From the NCBI GenBank assembly GCA_027533385.1, contig JAPZUE010000006.1, positions 203,309 through 267,308 of the forward strand: a stretch of DNA of 64,000 nucleotides. The letters are read 5' to 3'. This DNA comes from Rhizobium sp. Its GTDB lineage: Bacteria > Pseudomonadota > Alphaproteobacteria > Rhizobiales > Rhizobiaceae. Positions 18,530 to 29,692 of the stretch are shown here, in pieces. Numbering within the stretch: position 1 is the stretch's first letter; each line of letters begins with the position of its first letter. A model generated the notes under the pieces. The model saw only the letters and a program-made list of their open reading frames with translations, searched no databases and had not been told where the DNA came from. A program made the translations under genes and the position numbers.

Positions 18530-18606
18530 GCGGGTGTAGCTCAGTCGGTTAGAGTGCCGGCCTGTCACGCCGGAGGTCGCGGGTTCGAGCCCCGTCACTC
18601 GCGCCA
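18530..18606 (+). tRNA. tRNA-Asp(GUC), copy 2
   Basis: Identical over all 77 bases to the copy at 18394-18470 and separated from it by 59 bases. It also shares the GAAATGC just upstream, so the pair arose by local duplication. It is probably co-transcribed with copy 1 from the promoter near 18304. Confidence 0.97.
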
Positions 18607-18871
18607 CTTATTCTTTTAACCTCCTCATGAAACGAATTGTCACGACGCTTCCGCGGTCGTTATTGCTGTGTCTTTTTGCGTTGCACGCGCGATTGCGCGA
18701 GACAGGCATTTTACCCGCTGGTAAGGTGCTGTCCGGTATCGGTGAAAAGGCTTTGGTTGGACTTGCGCTGGGTGGCTGCCTGCGCTAACCACGGCGCGTT
18801 GCAACTCTCTTTACGGCTTGTCGCCTCCGCCCTAGATGCCTCTTGGCATGCGAGACAAGCAGGGTGATATG

Positions 18872-19237
18872 ATGACTGATCTGCTCAGTTCTTACCTTCC
18901 GATCGCCATCTTTATCGGCATATCCTTGATCATCGGTATTGCGCTCCTGGTGGCGCCGTTTGCCGTGGCCTACAAGGCGCCTGATTCGGAGAAGCTGTCG
19001 GCCTACGAGTGCGGCTTCAACGCCTTCGATGATGCGCGCATGAAGTTCGACATCCGCTTTTATCTGGTGTCGATCCTGTTCATCATCTTCGACCTCGAAG
19101 TCGCCTTCCTGTTCCCCTGGGCAGTTTCTTTCGGTGAGATCGGCTGGTTCGGCTTCTGGTCGATGATGGTTTTCCTCGGTGTTCTCACCGTCGGCTTTAT
19201 CTATGAATGGAAGAAGGGGGCGCTCGAATGGGAGTGA
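18872..19237 (+). CDS. nuoA: NADH-quinone oxidoreductase subunit A
   Basis: Small membrane subunit of respiratory complex I at the hinge between arm and membrane part. It is 121 residues with three hydrophobic spans and the conserved loop [20 protein letters not shown]. The ATG at 18872 is favoured over upstream in-frame starts; an ATG at 18869 is also possible. It opens the nuo operon. The 265 bases before it, after the second tRNA-Asp, must hold the operon promoter, but I cannot place it with confidence. The end overlaps the start of nuoB by 10 bases. Confidence 0.96.
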   Translation: MTDLLSSYLPIAIFIGISLIIGIALLVAPFAVAYKAPDSEKLSAYECGFNAFDDARMKFDIRFYLVSILFIIFDLEVAFLFPWAVSFGEIGWFGFWSMMVFLGVLTVGFIYEWKKGALEWE

Positions 19238-19809
19238 TCCAGTCCAACACCACGCTGGTGGCGCCACAGGCAAAGGGCATCATCGATCCCAACACCGGCA
19301 AGCCAATCGGCAGCGACGACGCCTTCTTCGGCGAGATCAACAACGAGCTCGCCGACAAGGGCTTTCTGGTCACCTCGACCGACGAGCTCATCAACTGGGC
19401 CCGTACCGGCTCGCTGATGTGGATGACCTTCGGTCTGGCCTGCTGCGCAGTCGAAATGATGCAGCTCTCCATGCCGCGTTACGACGCCGAGCGCTTCGGT
19501 TTTGCACCGCGCGCCAGCCCGCGCCAGTCGGACGTCATGATCGTCGCCGGCACGCTGACCAACAAGATGGCGCCCGCCCTGCGCAAGGTCTATGACCAGA
19601 TGCCGGAGCCGCGTTACGTCATCTCCATGGGCTCCTGCGCCAATGGCGGCGGCTACTACCATTATTCCTATTCCGTCGTGCGCGGCTGCGATCGCGTCGT
19701 GCCGGTCGATATCTACGTGCCGGGCTGTCCCCCCACGGCAGAAGCTCTGCTGTATGGCGTGATGCTCCTGCAGAAGAAGATCCGGCGCACGGGCACGATC
19801 GAGCGGTAA
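19228..19809 (+). CDS. nuoB: NADH-quinone oxidoreductase subunit B
   Basis: Carries the terminal [4Fe-4S] cluster N2 that passes electrons to quinone. The four ligands are visible: adjacent Cys72-Cys73 (GLACCAVEM), Cys137 (MGSCANGG) and Cys167 (VPGCPPTAE). It is 193 residues, with an N-terminal extension of about 40 residues usual in alphaproteobacteria. The ATG at 19228 lies inside the last codons of nuoA, indicating translational coupling. Confidence 0.97.
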   Translation: MGVIQSNTTLVAPQAKGIIDPNTGKPIGSDDAFFGEINNELADKGFLVTSTDELINWARTGSLMWMTFGLACCAVEMMQLSMPRYDAERFGFAPRASPRQSDVMIVAGTLTNKMAPALRKVYDQMPEPRYVISMGSCANGGGYYHYSYSVVRGCDRVVPVDIYVPGCPPTAEALLYGVMLLQKKIRRTGTIER

Positions 19810-19827
19810 GGCGAAGGGACTGAAAAC

Positions 19828-20430
19828 ATGAGTGAAGCCCTGAACGAGCTCGCTTCCTACCTCGCAGAGGTCCGCGGTGCGTTGATCGCCTCGAGCGAGA
19901 TCCGCTTTGGCGAACTGACCCTGACGGCGAAGTCGGAAAACCTGATCCCGCTCCTGACCTTCCTGCGTGACGACGTCCAGTGTGGCTTCGTCAACCTGAT
20001 CGACATCTGCGGCGTCGACTACCCGAAGCGCGAAGACCGCTTCGACGTGGTCTACCACCTCCTGTCGCCGCGCCAGAACCTGCGCATCCGCATCAAGGTC
20101 GCGACCGGTGAGTTCAAGCCGGTTCCATCGGCCTGCCAGGTTTTCCCCGGCGCCGACTGGTTCGAGCGCGAAGCCTGGGACATGTACGGCATCCTGTTCA
20201 CCGATCACCCGGACCTGCGCCGCATCCTCACCGACTACGGTTTCGAGGGCCATCCGCTGCGCAAGGACTTCCCGACGACGGGCTTCGTCGAGGTTCGCTA
20301 TGACGACTCGGCCAAGCGCGTCGTCTACGAGCCTGTCGAACTGAAGCAGGAATTCCGCAATTTCGACTTCCTCTCGCCCTGGGAAGGCACGGATTACGTG
20401 CTGCCCGGCGATGAAAAAGCGGCCAAGTGA
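19828..20430 (+). CDS. nuoC: NADH-quinone oxidoreductase subunit C
   Basis: The 30-kDa peripheral-arm subunit that supports the quinone-binding module with NuoB and NuoD. The signature ERE-WDMYGI is present as [20 protein letters not shown], followed by [11 protein letters not shown]. It is 200 residues, not fused to nuoD as in E. coli. It starts 18 bases after nuoB and ends 17 bases before nuoD. Confidence 0.97.
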   Translation: MSEALNELASYLAEVRGALIASSEIRFGELTLTAKSENLIPLLTFLRDDVQCGFVNLIDICGVDYPKREDRFDVVYHLLSPRQNLRIRIKVATGEFKPVPSACQVFPGADWFEREAWDMYGILFTDHPDLRRILTDYGFEGHPLRKDFPTTGFVEVRYDDSAKRVVYEPVELKQEFRNFDFLSPWEGTDYVLPGDEKAAK

Positions 20431-20447
20431 GCGGAAGGGCAGGGACC

Positions 20448-21638
20448 ATGAACGAACACAACGTCCGCAACTTCAACATCAACTTTGGCCCACAGCACCC
20501 GGCGGCACACGGCGTTCTTCGCCTTGTGCTCGAGCTTGACGGTGAAATCGTCGAGCGCGTCGATCCGCATATCGGCCTGCTGCATCGCGGCACCGAGAAG
20601 CTGATCGAGACCAAGACCTATCTGCAGGCGCTGCCCTATTTCGATCGCCTCGACTATGTCGCGCCGATGAACCAGGAGCATGCCTATTCGCTGGCCGTCG
20701 AGAAGCTCCTCGACATCCAGATCCCGATCCGTGGCCAGCTGATCCGCGTTCTCTATTCGGAAATCGGCCGCATCCTCTCGCATCTTCTGAACGTCACGAC
20801 GCAGGCCATGGACGTCGGCGCGCTGACGCCGCCGCTCTGGGGCTTCGAAGAGCGCGAAAAGCTGATGGTGTTCTATGAGCGCGCCTGCGGTGCGCGCATG
20901 CACGCCGCCTATTTCCGTCCAGGTGGCATCCACCAGGATCTGCCGCACCAGCTGGTCGAGGATATCGGCAAGTGGTGCGACCAGTTCCCGGAAAAGCTCG
21001 ACGACATCGACGACCTCCTGACCGGCAACCGCATCTTCAAGCAGCGTAACGTCGATATCGGCGTGGTCAGCCTCGATGATTGCTGGGCCTGGGGCTTCTC
21101 CGGCGTCATGGTCCGTGGCTCGGGCGCTGCCTGGGACCTGCGCAAGTCGCAGCCTTACGAGTGCTATGCCGATCTCGACTTCGACATCATGGTCGGCAAG
21201 AACGGCGACTGCTACGACCGTTACCTGATCCGCATGTTCGAAATGCGCGAGTCGGTGAAGATCATGAAGCAGTGCGTCAACCGCCTGCTGAGTGATGCCA
21301 AGACCGGCCCGGTCTCGTCGCTGGACGGCAAGGTCGTTCCGCCGAAGCGTGGCGAGATGAAGCGCTCGATGGAAGGCCTGATCCACCACTTCAAGCTTTA
21401 CACCGAAGGCTATCACGTGCCGGCCGGTGAGGTTTACGCCGCTGTCGAAGCCCCCAAGGGCGAGTTCGGCGTCTTCCTCGTGTCCGACGGCACCAACAAG
21501 CCGTATCGCTGCAAAATCCGCGCCCCGGGTTATGCGCATCTGCAGGCCATGGATTTCCTGTGCCGCGGCCACCAGCTGGCCGACGTCTCGGCGATCCTCG
21601 GCTCGCTCGACATCGTGTTTGGAGAAGTTGACCGTTGA
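20448..21638 (+). CDS. nuoD: NADH-quinone oxidoreductase subunit D
   Basis: The 49-kDa subunit that forms the quinone-reaction chamber with NuoB. Family blocks are clear: [20 protein letters not shown] near the N-terminus, RGTEKLIE, and C-terminal [19 protein letters not shown]. It is 396 residues. The ATG at 20448 follows a GGGCAGGGACC ribosome site; the frame's earlier start at 20427 would overlap nuoC. Its stop shares a base with the start of the next small gene. Confidence 0.97.
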   Translation: MNEHNVRNFNINFGPQHPAAHGVLRLVLELDGEIVERVDPHIGLLHRGTEKLIETKTYLQALPYFDRLDYVAPMNQEHAYSLAVEKLLDIQIPIRGQLIRVLYSEIGRILSHLLNVTTQAMDVGALTPPLWGFEEREKLMVFYERACGARMHAAYFRPGGIHQDLPHQLVEDIGKWCDQFPEKLDDIDDLLTGNRIFKQRNVDIGVVSLDDCWAWGFSGVMVRGSGAAWDLRKSQPYECYADLDFDIMVGKNGDCYDRYLIRMFEMRESVKIMKQCVNRLLSDAKTGPVSSLDGKVVPPKRGEMKRSMEGLIHHFKLYTEGYHVPAGEVYAAVEAPKGEFGVFLVSDGTNKPYRCKIRAPGYAHLQAMDFLCRGHQLADVSAILGSLDIVFGEVDR

Positions 21639-21880
21639 TGCTGAGAGCCCTCGCCGCAGCGCTGATCTGTCTCGGAGCCACCCAGGCGGTGGCCCAGGAA
21701 GAAAGCACTGTATCGTCGAGGACAACGGTGTCCATGGCTCAACTGATCCAGGATGGATACGAGATCAAGAGCTCCAGCTGGACCGGCTCGAAGCTCTTCG
21801 TATTCCTTCAGAAAGACAATTCGGCCTATGCCTGCGAATTCGCCAATGTGACGAATACGCGGTGTGGTTCCATAAACTGA
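21638..21880 (+). CDS. Small exported protein of unknown function within the nuo operon
   Basis: An 80-residue product with a Sec signal peptide ([20 protein letters not shown], cleavage after AQA/VAQ at about 20). The mature part is about 60 residues with two cysteines near the end (YACEF and TRCGSIN), able to form a disulfide in the periplasm. The start ATG overlaps the nuoD stop by one base (TGATG), so it is translationally coupled. I do not recognise a family. Its place inside the operon suggests a periplasmic accessory role, but this is inference. Confidence 0.75.
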   Translation: MLRALAAALICLGATQAVAQEESTVSSRTTVSMAQLIQDGYEIKSSSWTGSKLFVFLQKDNSAYACEFANVTNTRCGSIN

Positions 21881-21898
21881 GACAAGGCGTGAGGAAGT

Positions 21899-23017
21899 AT
21901 GTCCGTTCGTCGACTAGCCGAAGAGCAATTCCAGCCGGCAGGCTTTTCCTTCAATGCGGAAAATGCCGCCTGGGCTGAGGCCACCATCCGCAAATATCCG
22001 GCGGGCCGCCAGCAATCGGCTGTGATCCCGCTTCTGATGCGGGCGCAGGAGCAGGAAGGCTGGGTCACCAAGGCTGCGATCGAGTATGTCGCTGAAAAGC
22101 TCGACATGCCGTATATCCGCGTCCTGGAAGTCGCGACCTTCTACACCCAGTTCCAGCTGAAGCCGGTCGGCACGCGCGCCCATATCCAGGTCTGCGGCAC
22201 GACGCCGTGCATGCTGCGCGGCGCCGAAGATCTGATCCATGTCTGCAAGTCGAAGATCCATCCGGAGCCCTTCGAGCGCAATGCGGACGGCACGCTCTCC
22301 TGGGAAGAGGTCGAGTGTCAGGGCGCCTGCGTCAACGCGCCGATGGTGATGATCTTCAAGGACAGCTATGAAGACCTGTCGCCGATCCAGCTTGAGCACA
22401 TCATCGATCGTTTTGCCTCGGGCAAGGGCTCCGATGTCAAGCCGGGTCCGCAGATCGACCGTATCTATTCCGCACCGGTCGGTGGCCCGACCACGCTCAC
22501 CGACGACATCCAGCCGATCCGCTTCAGCGATGCACCGGCGCCGGCCAAGGCCGCCGAGGCTTCCGTGCCCCCGGCAAACGCTGCAAAGCCGGTGACGGAT
22601 GCGCCGGAAACGGACAAGTCGCTGAAGACCCCGGCCACTGCCAAGAAGGCGGCTGCCGAAAACGTAAAGCAGAAGGGCGACAGCGCCGATACGGCACGCC
22701 CGGTTGAAAAGGCTGCGGCGCCGGCTCCCGTCATGGACGAAAAGAACCGTCCGGCGGGCATCGAACGCCCGGAAACGCCTGACGATCTGAAGATGATCTC
22801 CGGCGTTGGTCCGAAGATTGAAGCGACGCTGAATGGACTTGGCATCTACAAGTTCGATCAGATCGCCAAGTGGAAGAAGGCGGAACGCGAGTGGGTTGAC
22901 ACCTATCTCAAGTTCTCCGGCCGCATCGAGCGGGACGACTGGGTCAAGCAGGCCAAGGCGCTCGCCAAGGGTGGCGAAGCGGAATACATCAAGGTCTTCG
23001 GCAAGAAGCCGCGCTGA
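21899..23017 (+). CDS. nuoE: NADH-quinone oxidoreductase subunit E with C-terminal helix-hairpin-helix extension
   Basis: Residues 1 to about 205 are NuoE, a thioredoxin-like subunit of the NADH-oxidising module. It binds [2Fe-2S] cluster N1a through Cys99, Cys104, Cys140 and Cys144 (QVCGTTPCM and VECQGACVN). Then comes an 85-residue Ala/Pro/Lys-rich linker and a C-terminal domain (about 294-372) with [20 protein letters not shown] and [11 protein letters not shown]. This domain recurs in the protein at 24340-25086. At 372 residues it is far longer than the 160-240 of ordinary NuoE. The extension may tether the module, but its role is unknown. Confidence 0.95.
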   Translation: MSVRRLAEEQFQPAGFSFNAENAAWAEATIRKYPAGRQQSAVIPLLMRAQEQEGWVTKAAIEYVAEKLDMPYIRVLEVATFYTQFQLKPVGTRAHIQVCGTTPCMLRGAEDLIHVCKSKIHPEPFERNADGTLSWEEVECQGACVNAPMVMIFKDSYEDLSPIQLEHIIDRFASGKGSDVKPGPQIDRIYSAPVGGPTTLTDDIQPIRFSDAPAPAKAAEASVPPANAAKPVTDAPETDKSLKTPATAKKAAAENVKQKGDSADTARPVEKAAAPAPVMDEKNRPAGIERPETPDDLKMISGVGPKIEATLNGLGIYKFDQIAKWKKAEREWVDTYLKFSGRIERDDWVKQAKALAKGGEAEYIKVFGKKPR

Positions 23018-23028
23018 GAGGTTAGGTT

Positions 23029-24333
23029 ATGTTGAGAGATCAGGATCGCATCTTTACCAATATCTACGGCCTCAAGGACAAGTCCCTGAAGGGCGCCATG
23101 AGCCGTGGCCACTGGGATGGCACCAAGCAAATCCTCGAAAAGGGCCGGGACTGGATCATCAACGAGATGAAGGCCTCCGGCCTTCGCGGTCGCGGCGGCG
23201 CAGGCTTCCCCACCGGTCTCAAGTGGTCCTTCATGCCGAAGGAATCGGATGGCCGTCCGCACTACCTCGTCGTCAATGCGGATGAGTCGGAACCCGGCAC
23301 CTGCAAGGACCGCGAGATCATGCGCCATGATCCGCACACCCTGATCGAAGGCTGCGTCATCGCCTCCTTCGCCATGGGCGCGCATCATGCCTTCATCTAT
23401 GTCCGCGGCGAGTTCATGCGCGAGCGCGAAGCCCTGCAGGCTGCGATCGACGAGTGCTACGACTACGGGCTGCTCGGCAAGAACAACAAACTTGGCTACG
23501 ACATCGACATCGTCGTGCATCACGGCGCCGGGGCCTATATCTGCGGCGAAGAAACCGCACTTCTGGAAAGCCTCGAAGGCAAGAAGGGCCAGCCGCGTCT
23601 GAAGCCGCCGTTCCCGGCCAATATGGGCCTCTATGGCTGCCCGACCACGGTCAACAACGTCGAGTCGATCGCTGTTGCCCCGACCATCCTGCGTCGCGGT
23701 GCGTCCTGGTATGCAAGCTTCGGTCGCCCGAACAACGCCGGCACCAAGCTGTTCTCGATCTCGGGCCACGTCAACAAGCCGTGCACGGTCGAGGAAGCCA
23801 TGTCGATCACCTTCCAGGAGCTGATCGAAAAGCACTGTGGCGGTATCCGCGGCGGCTGGGACAACCTGCTCGCCGTCATCCCGGGCGGTTCCTCGGTGCC
23901 TTGCGTACCGGGCGCCCAGATGAAGGACGCGATCATGGACTATGACGGTCTGCGCGAGCTGGGCTCCGGCCTTGGCACCGCCGCCGTCATCGTCATGGAC
24001 AAGTCGACCGACATCGTGAAGGCGATCTGGCGCCTCTCGGCCTTCTACAAGCACGAGAGCTGCGGCCAGTGCACCCCGTGCCGCGAAGGCACCGGCTGGA
24101 TGATGCGCGTCATGGAGCGCATGGTGAAGGGCAATGCCCAGAAGCGTGAAATCGACATGCTCTTCCAGGTGACGAAGCAGGTCGAAGGCCACACGATCTG
24201 TGCACTCGGCGACGCGGCCGCCTGGCCGATCCAGGGCCTGATCAAGCATTTCCGTCCGGAGATGGAAAAGCGCATCGACCAGTACACCCGCAACGCGATC
24301 GCCCACGGGGTGGTCATGGAAGCGGCAGAATAA
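23029..24333 (+). CDS. nuoF: NADH-quinone oxidoreductase subunit F
   Basis: The 51-kDa subunit that binds NADH, FMN and [4Fe-4S] cluster N3 at the tip of the peripheral arm. The NADH/FMN loop [18 protein letters not shown] is near residue 53. Cluster ligands are Cys345, Cys348 and Cys351 ([11 protein letters not shown]) and Cys391 (HTICALGD). It is 434 residues, normal length. It starts 11 bases after nuoE and ends 6 bases before the helix-hairpin-helix gene. Confidence 0.98.
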   Translation: MLRDQDRIFTNIYGLKDKSLKGAMSRGHWDGTKQILEKGRDWIINEMKASGLRGRGGAGFPTGLKWSFMPKESDGRPHYLVVNADESEPGTCKDREIMRHDPHTLIEGCVIASFAMGAHHAFIYVRGEFMREREALQAAIDECYDYGLLGKNNKLGYDIDIVVHHGAGAYICGEETALLESLEGKKGQPRLKPPFPANMGLYGCPTTVNNVESIAVAPTILRRGASWYASFGRPNNAGTKLFSISGHVNKPCTVEEAMSITFQELIEKHCGGIRGGWDNLLAVIPGGSSVPCVPGAQMKDAIMDYDGLRELGSGLGTAAVIVMDKSTDIVKAIWRLSAFYKHESCGQCTPCREGTGWMMRVMERMVKGNAQKREIDMLFQVTKQVEGHTICALGDAAAWPIQGLIKHFRPEMEKRIDQYTRNAIAHGVVMEAAE

Positions 24334-24339
24334 GGGACG

Positions 24340-25086
24340 ATGGGGATGACAGGCTCTTCGGACAAGGGCGGGAAGAAGGGGCCGGACGAACCGGCATCCG
24401 ACGCTCGCGGTCCAGAAGGCCTCGATGACCTGATGACCAACCCGGCGGCCGCCATGGCCGCCGCCACCGCTTTCGGCTTCGGCATGGCGGCGCAGATGAG
24501 CAAGCTCTTCCTCGGCTCCATCCAGGGCGCCATGGAAGTGACCGGCCAGATCGCCCGACAGCTGGAAGAGGAGCGAAAGGCGGCGGAGGTCAAGCCGGCA
24601 GCCGACCCCGAGGTCAAGGCCGAGGCGCCGGTCGTGAAGGTTGAACCCGCGCCGGCCCCGGCGAAGGTCAAGTCGGAAAGGCCGGCGGCGCCGAAGGCTA
24701 AGGCTGCAACCCCGGCAAAGCCGGCGGTCGCCAAGGCTGAAAAGCCGAAGCCGGTACCGAAGGCCAAGGCGGTGGAAAAGCCGGCGGTGGCCCCGAAGGT
24801 CAAGGCCAAGCCTGAGCCGAAGGTCGAGGTCGCCGCTCCGGCACCGAAGCCGAAAAAGCCAGGCGGCAAGGCCGACGATCTGAAGAGGATCGATGGCATC
24901 GGGCCGAAGGTCGAACAGGTTCTGAAGGGCAGGGGGATCGCCCGCTTCCAGGATCTGGCTGAGATGGACGAGACGGCGCTGCACGCGCTGGACACGGAAT
25001 TGGGTCTCGACGGCCGCGTGCTGCGAGACGACTGGGCAGGCCAGGCGCGCCGTTTGGTGGGCGGCAAGGCTCGGTCAGGAAAGTGA
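24340..25086 (+). CDS. Nuo-operon protein with Ala/Lys/Pro-rich linker and helix-hairpin-helix-like domain
   Basis: 248 residues of unknown function. Residues 25-80 are amphipathic and weakly hydrophobic (LMTNPAAAMAAATAFGFGMA). About 82-177 is a low-complexity Ala/Lys/Pro/Val linker. About 178-242 matches the NuoE tail: DDLKRIDGIGPKVEQVLKGR, GIARFQDLA, LDGRVLRDDWAGQARRL. The GIGPK turn is helix-hairpin-helix-like, related in look to domains of DNA-binding and ribosome-associated proteins. It starts 6 bases after nuoF, so it belongs to the operon. It may be a complex I accessory or assembly factor; this is inference. Confidence 0.8.
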   Translation: MGMTGSSDKGGKKGPDEPASDARGPEGLDDLMTNPAAAMAAATAFGFGMAAQMSKLFLGSIQGAMEVTGQIARQLEEERKAAEVKPAADPEVKAEAPVVKVEPAPAPAKVKSERPAAPKAKAATPAKPAVAKAEKPKPVPKAKAVEKPAVAPKVKAKPEPKVEVAAPAPKPKKPGGKADDLKRIDGIGPKVEQVLKGRGIARFQDLAEMDETALHALDTELGLDGRVLRDDWAGQARRLVGGKARSGK

Positions 25087-25228
25087 GACTATGGTCCGGC
25101 CGCGCGGGGGCGATGCGCCGGGCTTGAGGGATAAAACCGGCAGCGTTCATCCGGTGCGGACGAGGGCTGTCAGTCGCGGCAGGAATGCCACGGCAGGATG
25201 CGCGGAAGCGTGAGGCAGGAAGGCGAAT

Positions 25229-27310
25229 ATGGCTAAGCTGAAGATCGACGGCAAAGAGGTCGAGGTTCCGGATCATTTCACGCTGTTGCAGGCGTGTGAG
25301 GAAGCTGGCGCCGAGGTTCCGCGGTTTTGTTTCCATGAGCGGCTGTCGGTCGCCGGCAATTGCCGCATGTGCCTTGTCGAGGTGAAGGGTGGCCCGCCGA
25401 AGCCGGCAGCCTCCTGCGCCATGGGCGTGCGCGACATCCGTGGCGGCCCGAACGGCGAACTGCCGGAAGTCTTCACAAACACGCCGATGGTCAAGAAGGC
25501 CCGCGAAGGCGTGATGGAATTCCTGCTGATCAACCACCCGCTGGATTGCCCGATCTGCGACCAGGGCGGCGAATGCGATCTGCAGGACCAGGCCATGGCG
25601 TTTGGTATCGACTCGTCGCGCTACACGGAAAACAAGCGCGCCGTCGAAGACAAGTATATCGGACCGCTGGTCAAGACCGTGATGAACCGCTGCATTCACT
25701 GCACGCGTTGCGTCCGCTTCACCACCGAAGTCGCCGGTATCGCCGAGCTCGGCCTGATCGGTCGTGGTGAGGACGCCGAGATCACCACCTATCTCGAGCA
25801 GGCGATGACGTCGGAGCTCCAGGGCAACGTCGTCGACCTCTGCCCGGTTGGCGCGCTCACCTCCAAGCCCTTCGCCTTCACCGCCCGCCCGTGGGAATTG
25901 AACAAGACCGAATCGGTTGACGTCATGGATGCGCTGGGTTCGGCCATCCGCGTCGATACGCGTGGCCGCGAAGTCATGCGCATCATGCCGCGCGTCAACG
26001 AGCAGATCAACGAAGAGTGGATCTCCGACAAGAGCCGCTTCGTCTGGGATGGCCTGAAGACCCAGCGTCTCGATCGCCCCTACGTCAAGAAGGACGGTCG
26101 CCTGCAGCCCGCGAGCTGGGCGGAAGCATTCGCAGCGATCAAGTCGGCGGTCGCCTCGACCTCTGCTGACAAGATCGGTGCGGTCGCCGGTGACCTCGCT
26201 TCGGTCGAAGAAATCTTCGCGCTGAAGTCGCTCGTCAATGCGCTCGGGTCTGCGAATACCGACTGTCGCCAGGATGGGACGGCACTTGATCCGTCGCTCG
26301 GTCGCTCGACCTACCTCTTCAACGCTGGCATCGAAGGCATTGAAGCAGCAGACGCAATCCTGATCGTCGGCGCCAACCCGCGCTATGAGGCGGCCGTCTT
26401 GAACGCCCGCATTCGCAAGCGCTGGCGCCGTGGCGGCCTGCCGATCGGCGTGATCGGTGAAGGTGGCGAACTGCGCTATCCTTACGAATATCTTGGTGCT
26501 GGTACCGAGACCCTGTCCGACCTCGTTTCCGGCAAGAACAACTTCGCCGAAACGCTGAAGGCCGCCAAGAACCCGCTGATCATTATCGGCCAGGGCGCTC
26601 TGATCGGTGCCGAAGGCAAGGCGGTTCTCGCAAATGCCGCCAAGCTCGCAGCCGATGTCGGCGCCCTCACGGACGAGTGGAACGGCTTCAGTGTTCTGCA
26701 CACCGCAGCCGCCCGCGTCGGCGCTCTCGACCTTGGCTTTGTGCCGGGCGAAGGTGCCGTCGCTGCCGGTCAGATGCTCTCCTCGCTCGACGTCGTCTTC
26801 CTGCTCGGCGCCGATGAACTGGATTTCTCCGCCAAGACCGCCAAGTGCGTCGTCTATATCGGCAGCCATGGCGACAACGGCGCACACCATGCCGACGTCA
26901 TTCTGCCGGGCGCGACCTATACCGAGAAGTCGGGCACCTGGGTCAACACCGAAGGCCGCGTCCAGATGGGCAACCGCGCCGGCTTCGCGCCGGGCGAGGC
27001 TCGCGAAGACTGGGCGATCCTGCGAGCCCTTTCCGACGTGCTCGGCAAGAAGCTGCCGTTTGATTCGCTGTCGCAGCTGCGTGCCAAGCTCTATGAAGCC
27101 TACCCGCATTTCGCCGAGATCGACGAGATCGCAGCCGGCTCTTCGGCCGATATTGCTGCACTGGCGAAAAAACCCGGGAAGATGGGCAAGTCTCTGTTTG
27201 CGTCGCCGGTCAAAGACTTCTATTTGACGAACCCGATCGCGCGTGCTTCGGCCGTCATGGCCGAGTGCTCGGCATTGGCCCGCAACAACTTCAAGGCTGC
27301 GGCAGAGTAA
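25229..27310 (+). CDS. nuoG: NADH-quinone oxidoreductase subunit G
   Basis: The largest peripheral-arm subunit, carrying iron-sulfur clusters along the electron path. The N-terminal ferredoxin domain has Cys34, Cys45, Cys48 and Cys63. [20 protein letters not shown] supplies the next cluster region, and [12 protein letters not shown] with DLCPVGAL the [4Fe-4S] N4 site. The rest is a molybdopterin-oxidoreductase-like fold without obvious cofactor use. It is 693 residues. The 142-base gap upstream, after the helix-hairpin-helix gene, is the largest in the first half of the operon. Confidence 0.98.
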   Translation: MAKLKIDGKEVEVPDHFTLLQACEEAGAEVPRFCFHERLSVAGNCRMCLVEVKGGPPKPAASCAMGVRDIRGGPNGELPEVFTNTPMVKKAREGVMEFLLINHPLDCPICDQGGECDLQDQAMAFGIDSSRYTENKRAVEDKYIGPLVKTVMNRCIHCTRCVRFTTEVAGIAELGLIGRGEDAEITTYLEQAMTSELQGNVVDLCPVGALTSKPFAFTARPWELNKTESVDVMDALGSAIRVDTRGREVMRIMPRVNEQINEEWISDKSRFVWDGLKTQRLDRPYVKKDGRLQPASWAEAFAAIKSAVASTSADKIGAVAGDLASVEEIFALKSLVNALGSANTDCRQDGTALDPSLGRSTYLFNAGIEGIEAADAILIVGANPRYEAAVLNARIRKRWRRGGLPIGVIGEGGELRYPYEYLGAGTETLSDLVSGKNNFAETLKAAKNPLIIIGQGALIGAEGKAVLANAAKLAADVGALTDEWNGFSVLHTAAARVGALDLGFVPGEGAVAAGQMLSSLDVVFLLGADELDFSAKTAKCVVYIGSHGDNGAHHADVILPGATYTEKSGTWVNTEGRVQMGNRAGFAPGEAREDWAILRALSDVLGKKLPFDSLSQLRAKLYEAYPHFAEIDEIAAGSSADIAALAKKPGKMGKSLFASPVKDFYLTNPIARASAVMAECSALARNNFKAAAE

Positions 27311-27322
27311 GGGCAGGGGACC

Positions 27323-28366
27323 ATGGATAATTTCGTTTCCACCTATGTGTGGCCGGGCGCCATCATCGTCGGGCAGTCCCTGCTGCTGCTCGCCTGCCTT
27401 CTGGTGTTCATCGCCTACATCCTTCTCGCTGACCGCAAGATCTGGGCCGCCGTCCAGCTGCGTCGTGGCCCGAACGTTGTCGGCCCCTGGGGTCTGTTCC
27501 AGTCCTTCGCCGACCTTCTGAAGTTCGTCTTCAAGGAGCCGATCATTCCGGCCGGCGCCAACAAGGGCGTCTTCCTGCTGGCGCCGCTGGTTGCTGTGAC
27601 GCTTGCGCTCGCAACCTGGGCCGTCATCCCGGTCAATGCCGGCTGGGTGATCGCCAACATCAATGTCGGCATCCTCTTCGTCTTCGCGGTCTCCTCGCTC
27701 GAAGTCTACGGCATCATCATGGGTGGCTGGGCATCGAACTCGAAGTATCCGTTCCTCGGCGCGCTCCGCTCGGCGGCACAGATGGTGTCCTACGAAGTGT
27801 CCATGGGCTTCGTCATCGTCACCGTCCTGCTTTGCGTCGGCTCGCTGAACCTCACCGACATCGTTCTGGCCCAGAACACCGGTCTTGGCACGATGATGGG
27901 TCTTCCGGCCTCCTTCCTCGACTGGCACTGGCTGGCGCTCTTCCCGATGTTCGTGATCTTCTTCATCTCGGCATTGGCAGAAACCAACCGTCCGCCGTTC
28001 GACCTTCCGGAAGCTGAATCCGAACTCGTCGCCGGCTTCATGGTCGAATACGGCTCGACCCCGTACATGATGTTCATGCTCGGCGAATATGCCGCCATCG
28101 TGCTGATGTGCTCGCTGACCACGATCCTCTTCCTCGGAGGCTGGCTGCCGCCGGTCGACGTCTGGTTCCTGAACTGGGTCCCGGGCATCATCTGGTTCAT
28201 GCTCAAGGCAACCATGGTCTTCTTCATGTTCGCCATGGTGAAGGCCTTCGTTCCGCGCTACCGCTATGACCAGCTGATGCGTCTCGGCTGGAAGGTCTTC
28301 CTTCCGATCTCGCTCGCCATGGTCGTCATTACTGCATTCGTGCTCAAGCTGATGGGTTGGGCGTAA
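27323..28366 (+). CDS. nuoH: NADH-quinone oxidoreductase subunit H
   Basis: Membrane subunit linking the quinone chamber to the proton-pumping arm. It is 347 residues with about eight hydrophobic spans. Family motifs include [20 protein letters not shown] and the charged loop [20 protein letters not shown]. It starts 12 bases after nuoG with a GGGCAGGGGACC ribosome site. Confidence 0.98.
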   Translation: MDNFVSTYVWPGAIIVGQSLLLLACLLVFIAYILLADRKIWAAVQLRRGPNVVGPWGLFQSFADLLKFVFKEPIIPAGANKGVFLLAPLVAVTLALATWAVIPVNAGWVIANINVGILFVFAVSSLEVYGIIMGGWASNSKYPFLGALRSAAQMVSYEVSMGFVIVTVLLCVGSLNLTDIVLAQNTGLGTMMGLPASFLDWHWLALFPMFVIFFISALAETNRPPFDLPEAESELVAGFMVEYGSTPYMMFMLGEYAAIVLMCSLTTILFLGGWLPPVDVWFLNWVPGIIWFMLKATMVFFMFAMVKAFVPRYRYDQLMRLGWKVFLPISLAMVVITAFVLKLMGWA

Positions 28367-28405
28367 TGACGCCCGCCCGGACACTCGGCTGATTAGGAGA
28401 ACAAG

Positions 28406-28897
28406 ATGGCTTCGCTGACCCAGGCTATCAATTCGCTCTTCCTGAAGGAGTTCGTCGGCGCATTCTTCCTGTCGATGCGCTACTTCTTCAAGCAGAAGGC
28501 GACGATCAACTACCCGTTCGAAAAGGGCCCGGTTTCGCCGCGCTTCCGGGGCGAACATGCGCTGCGCCGCTATCCGAACGGCGAAGAGCGTTGCATCGCC
28601 TGCAAACTCTGCGAGGCGATCTGTCCTGCCCAGGCCATCACCATCGAGGCCGGGCCGCGCCGCAACGACGGTACCCGCCGCACGGTGCGTTACGACATCG
28701 ACATGGTGAAGTGCATCTATTGCGGTTTCTGCCAGGAAGCCTGCCCGGTCGACGCGATCGTCGAAGGTCCGAACTTCGAGTTCGCCACCGAGACGCGCGA
28801 AGAGCTCTATTTCGACAAGGCACGCCTGCTTGACAATGGCGACCGCTGGGAACGTGAAATCGCGCGCAACATCGCTTTGGACGCTCCCTACCGTTGA
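28406..28897 (+). CDS. nuoI: NADH-quinone oxidoreductase subunit I
   Basis: Ferredoxin-like subunit with clusters N6a and N6b. It has two complete [4Fe-4S] motifs: Cys63, 66, 69, 73 ([12 protein letters not shown]) and Cys103, 106, 109, 113 ([12 protein letters not shown]). It is 163 residues. A 39-base gap follows nuoH, with an AGGAGAA ribosome site. The 152 bases after it, before nuoJ, carry no gene I can see. Confidence 0.98.
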   Translation: MASLTQAINSLFLKEFVGAFFLSMRYFFKQKATINYPFEKGPVSPRFRGEHALRRYPNGEERCIACKLCEAICPAQAITIEAGPRRNDGTRRTVRYDIDMVKCIYCGFCQEACPVDAIVEGPNFEFATETREELYFDKARLLDNGDRWEREIARNIALDAPYR

Positions 28898-29049
28898 TCC
28901 CTTCGGGGGCAATCGCCCAAGGCGGAGCGCGGGGCTTCGCCGGGGCACATGATGAAATTTGTAACGGGCGTGCCGATGGGGATATCGGTCACGCCTAATC
29001 GGGCGGCGGGGCAGGGCCCTCGTCCGGGGGAAGATGAAAAGGCACCAAC

Positions 29050-29664
29050 ATGGGTCTTCAGGCTCTCTTTTTCTATCTCTTCGCCTTTGTCGCGGTGGCT
29101 TCGGCCTTCATGGTGATATCGGCTCGGAATCCGGTCCATTCGGTCCTGTTCCTCATTCTGACCTTCATTAACGCTGCCGGCTTGCTGCTCCTCACGGGCG
29201 CTGAGTTCCTGGCGATGATCCTGCTGGTCGTCTATGTCGGCGCGGTGGCGGTTCTCTTCCTCTTCGTCGTCATGATGCTCGACATCGACTTCACCGAACT
29301 GCGCGCCGGAGCGGCCAAGCACGCCCCGATCGCAGCATTGATTGGTCTGATTGTCGCCGTCGAGCTGATTGTCGTCATTGGCGGTAGTGCGATCAGCCCG
29401 GAGGCCAAGCTGGCCATCACCCAGCCGATCCCGGCGATTTCCGAGCGGCAGAACACCCAGGCGATCGGCGACGTGCTCTACACGGACTACGTCTTCTTCT
29501 TCCAGATCGCGGGCCTTGTCCTGTTCGTCGCCATGATCGGCGCGATCGTGCTGACGCTGCGCCACCGCACCAATATCAAGCGCCAGGACATCTCTGCCCA
29601 GGTCGCACGCACGCCCGAGACGGCCGTCAAGGTGGTCAAGGTCAAGCCGGGCCAGGGCGTCTGA
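29050..29664 (+). CDS. nuoJ: NADH-quinone oxidoreductase subunit J
   Basis: Membrane-arm subunit with five hydrophobic spans, including the conserved helix [20 protein letters not shown] that contains the distorted pi-bulge region. It is 204 residues; the C-terminal 40 residues are hydrophilic and cytoplasmic. It starts after a 152-base gap, a likely place for an internal promoter, though none is clear. Confidence 0.96.
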   Translation: MGLQALFFYLFAFVAVASAFMVISARNPVHSVLFLILTFINAAGLLLLTGAEFLAMILLVVYVGAVAVLFLFVVMMLDIDFTELRAGAAKHAPIAALIGLIVAVELIVVIGGSAISPEAKLAITQPIPAISERQNTQAIGDVLYTDYVFFFQIAGLVLFVAMIGAIVLTLRHRTNIKRQDISAQVARTPETAVKVVKVKPGQGV

Positions 29665-29692
29665 GCCGAGTACGAGGTCAAGGAACAGAAAA

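Noticed and set aside
24800..28948. A 1382-codon open frame on the minus strand across nuoG-nuoI
   Set aside because: It is the antisense shadow of G+C-rich genes whose motifs (iron-sulfur cysteines, membrane spans) are intact on the plus strand. Its product is full of His/Arg/Asp without family motifs.
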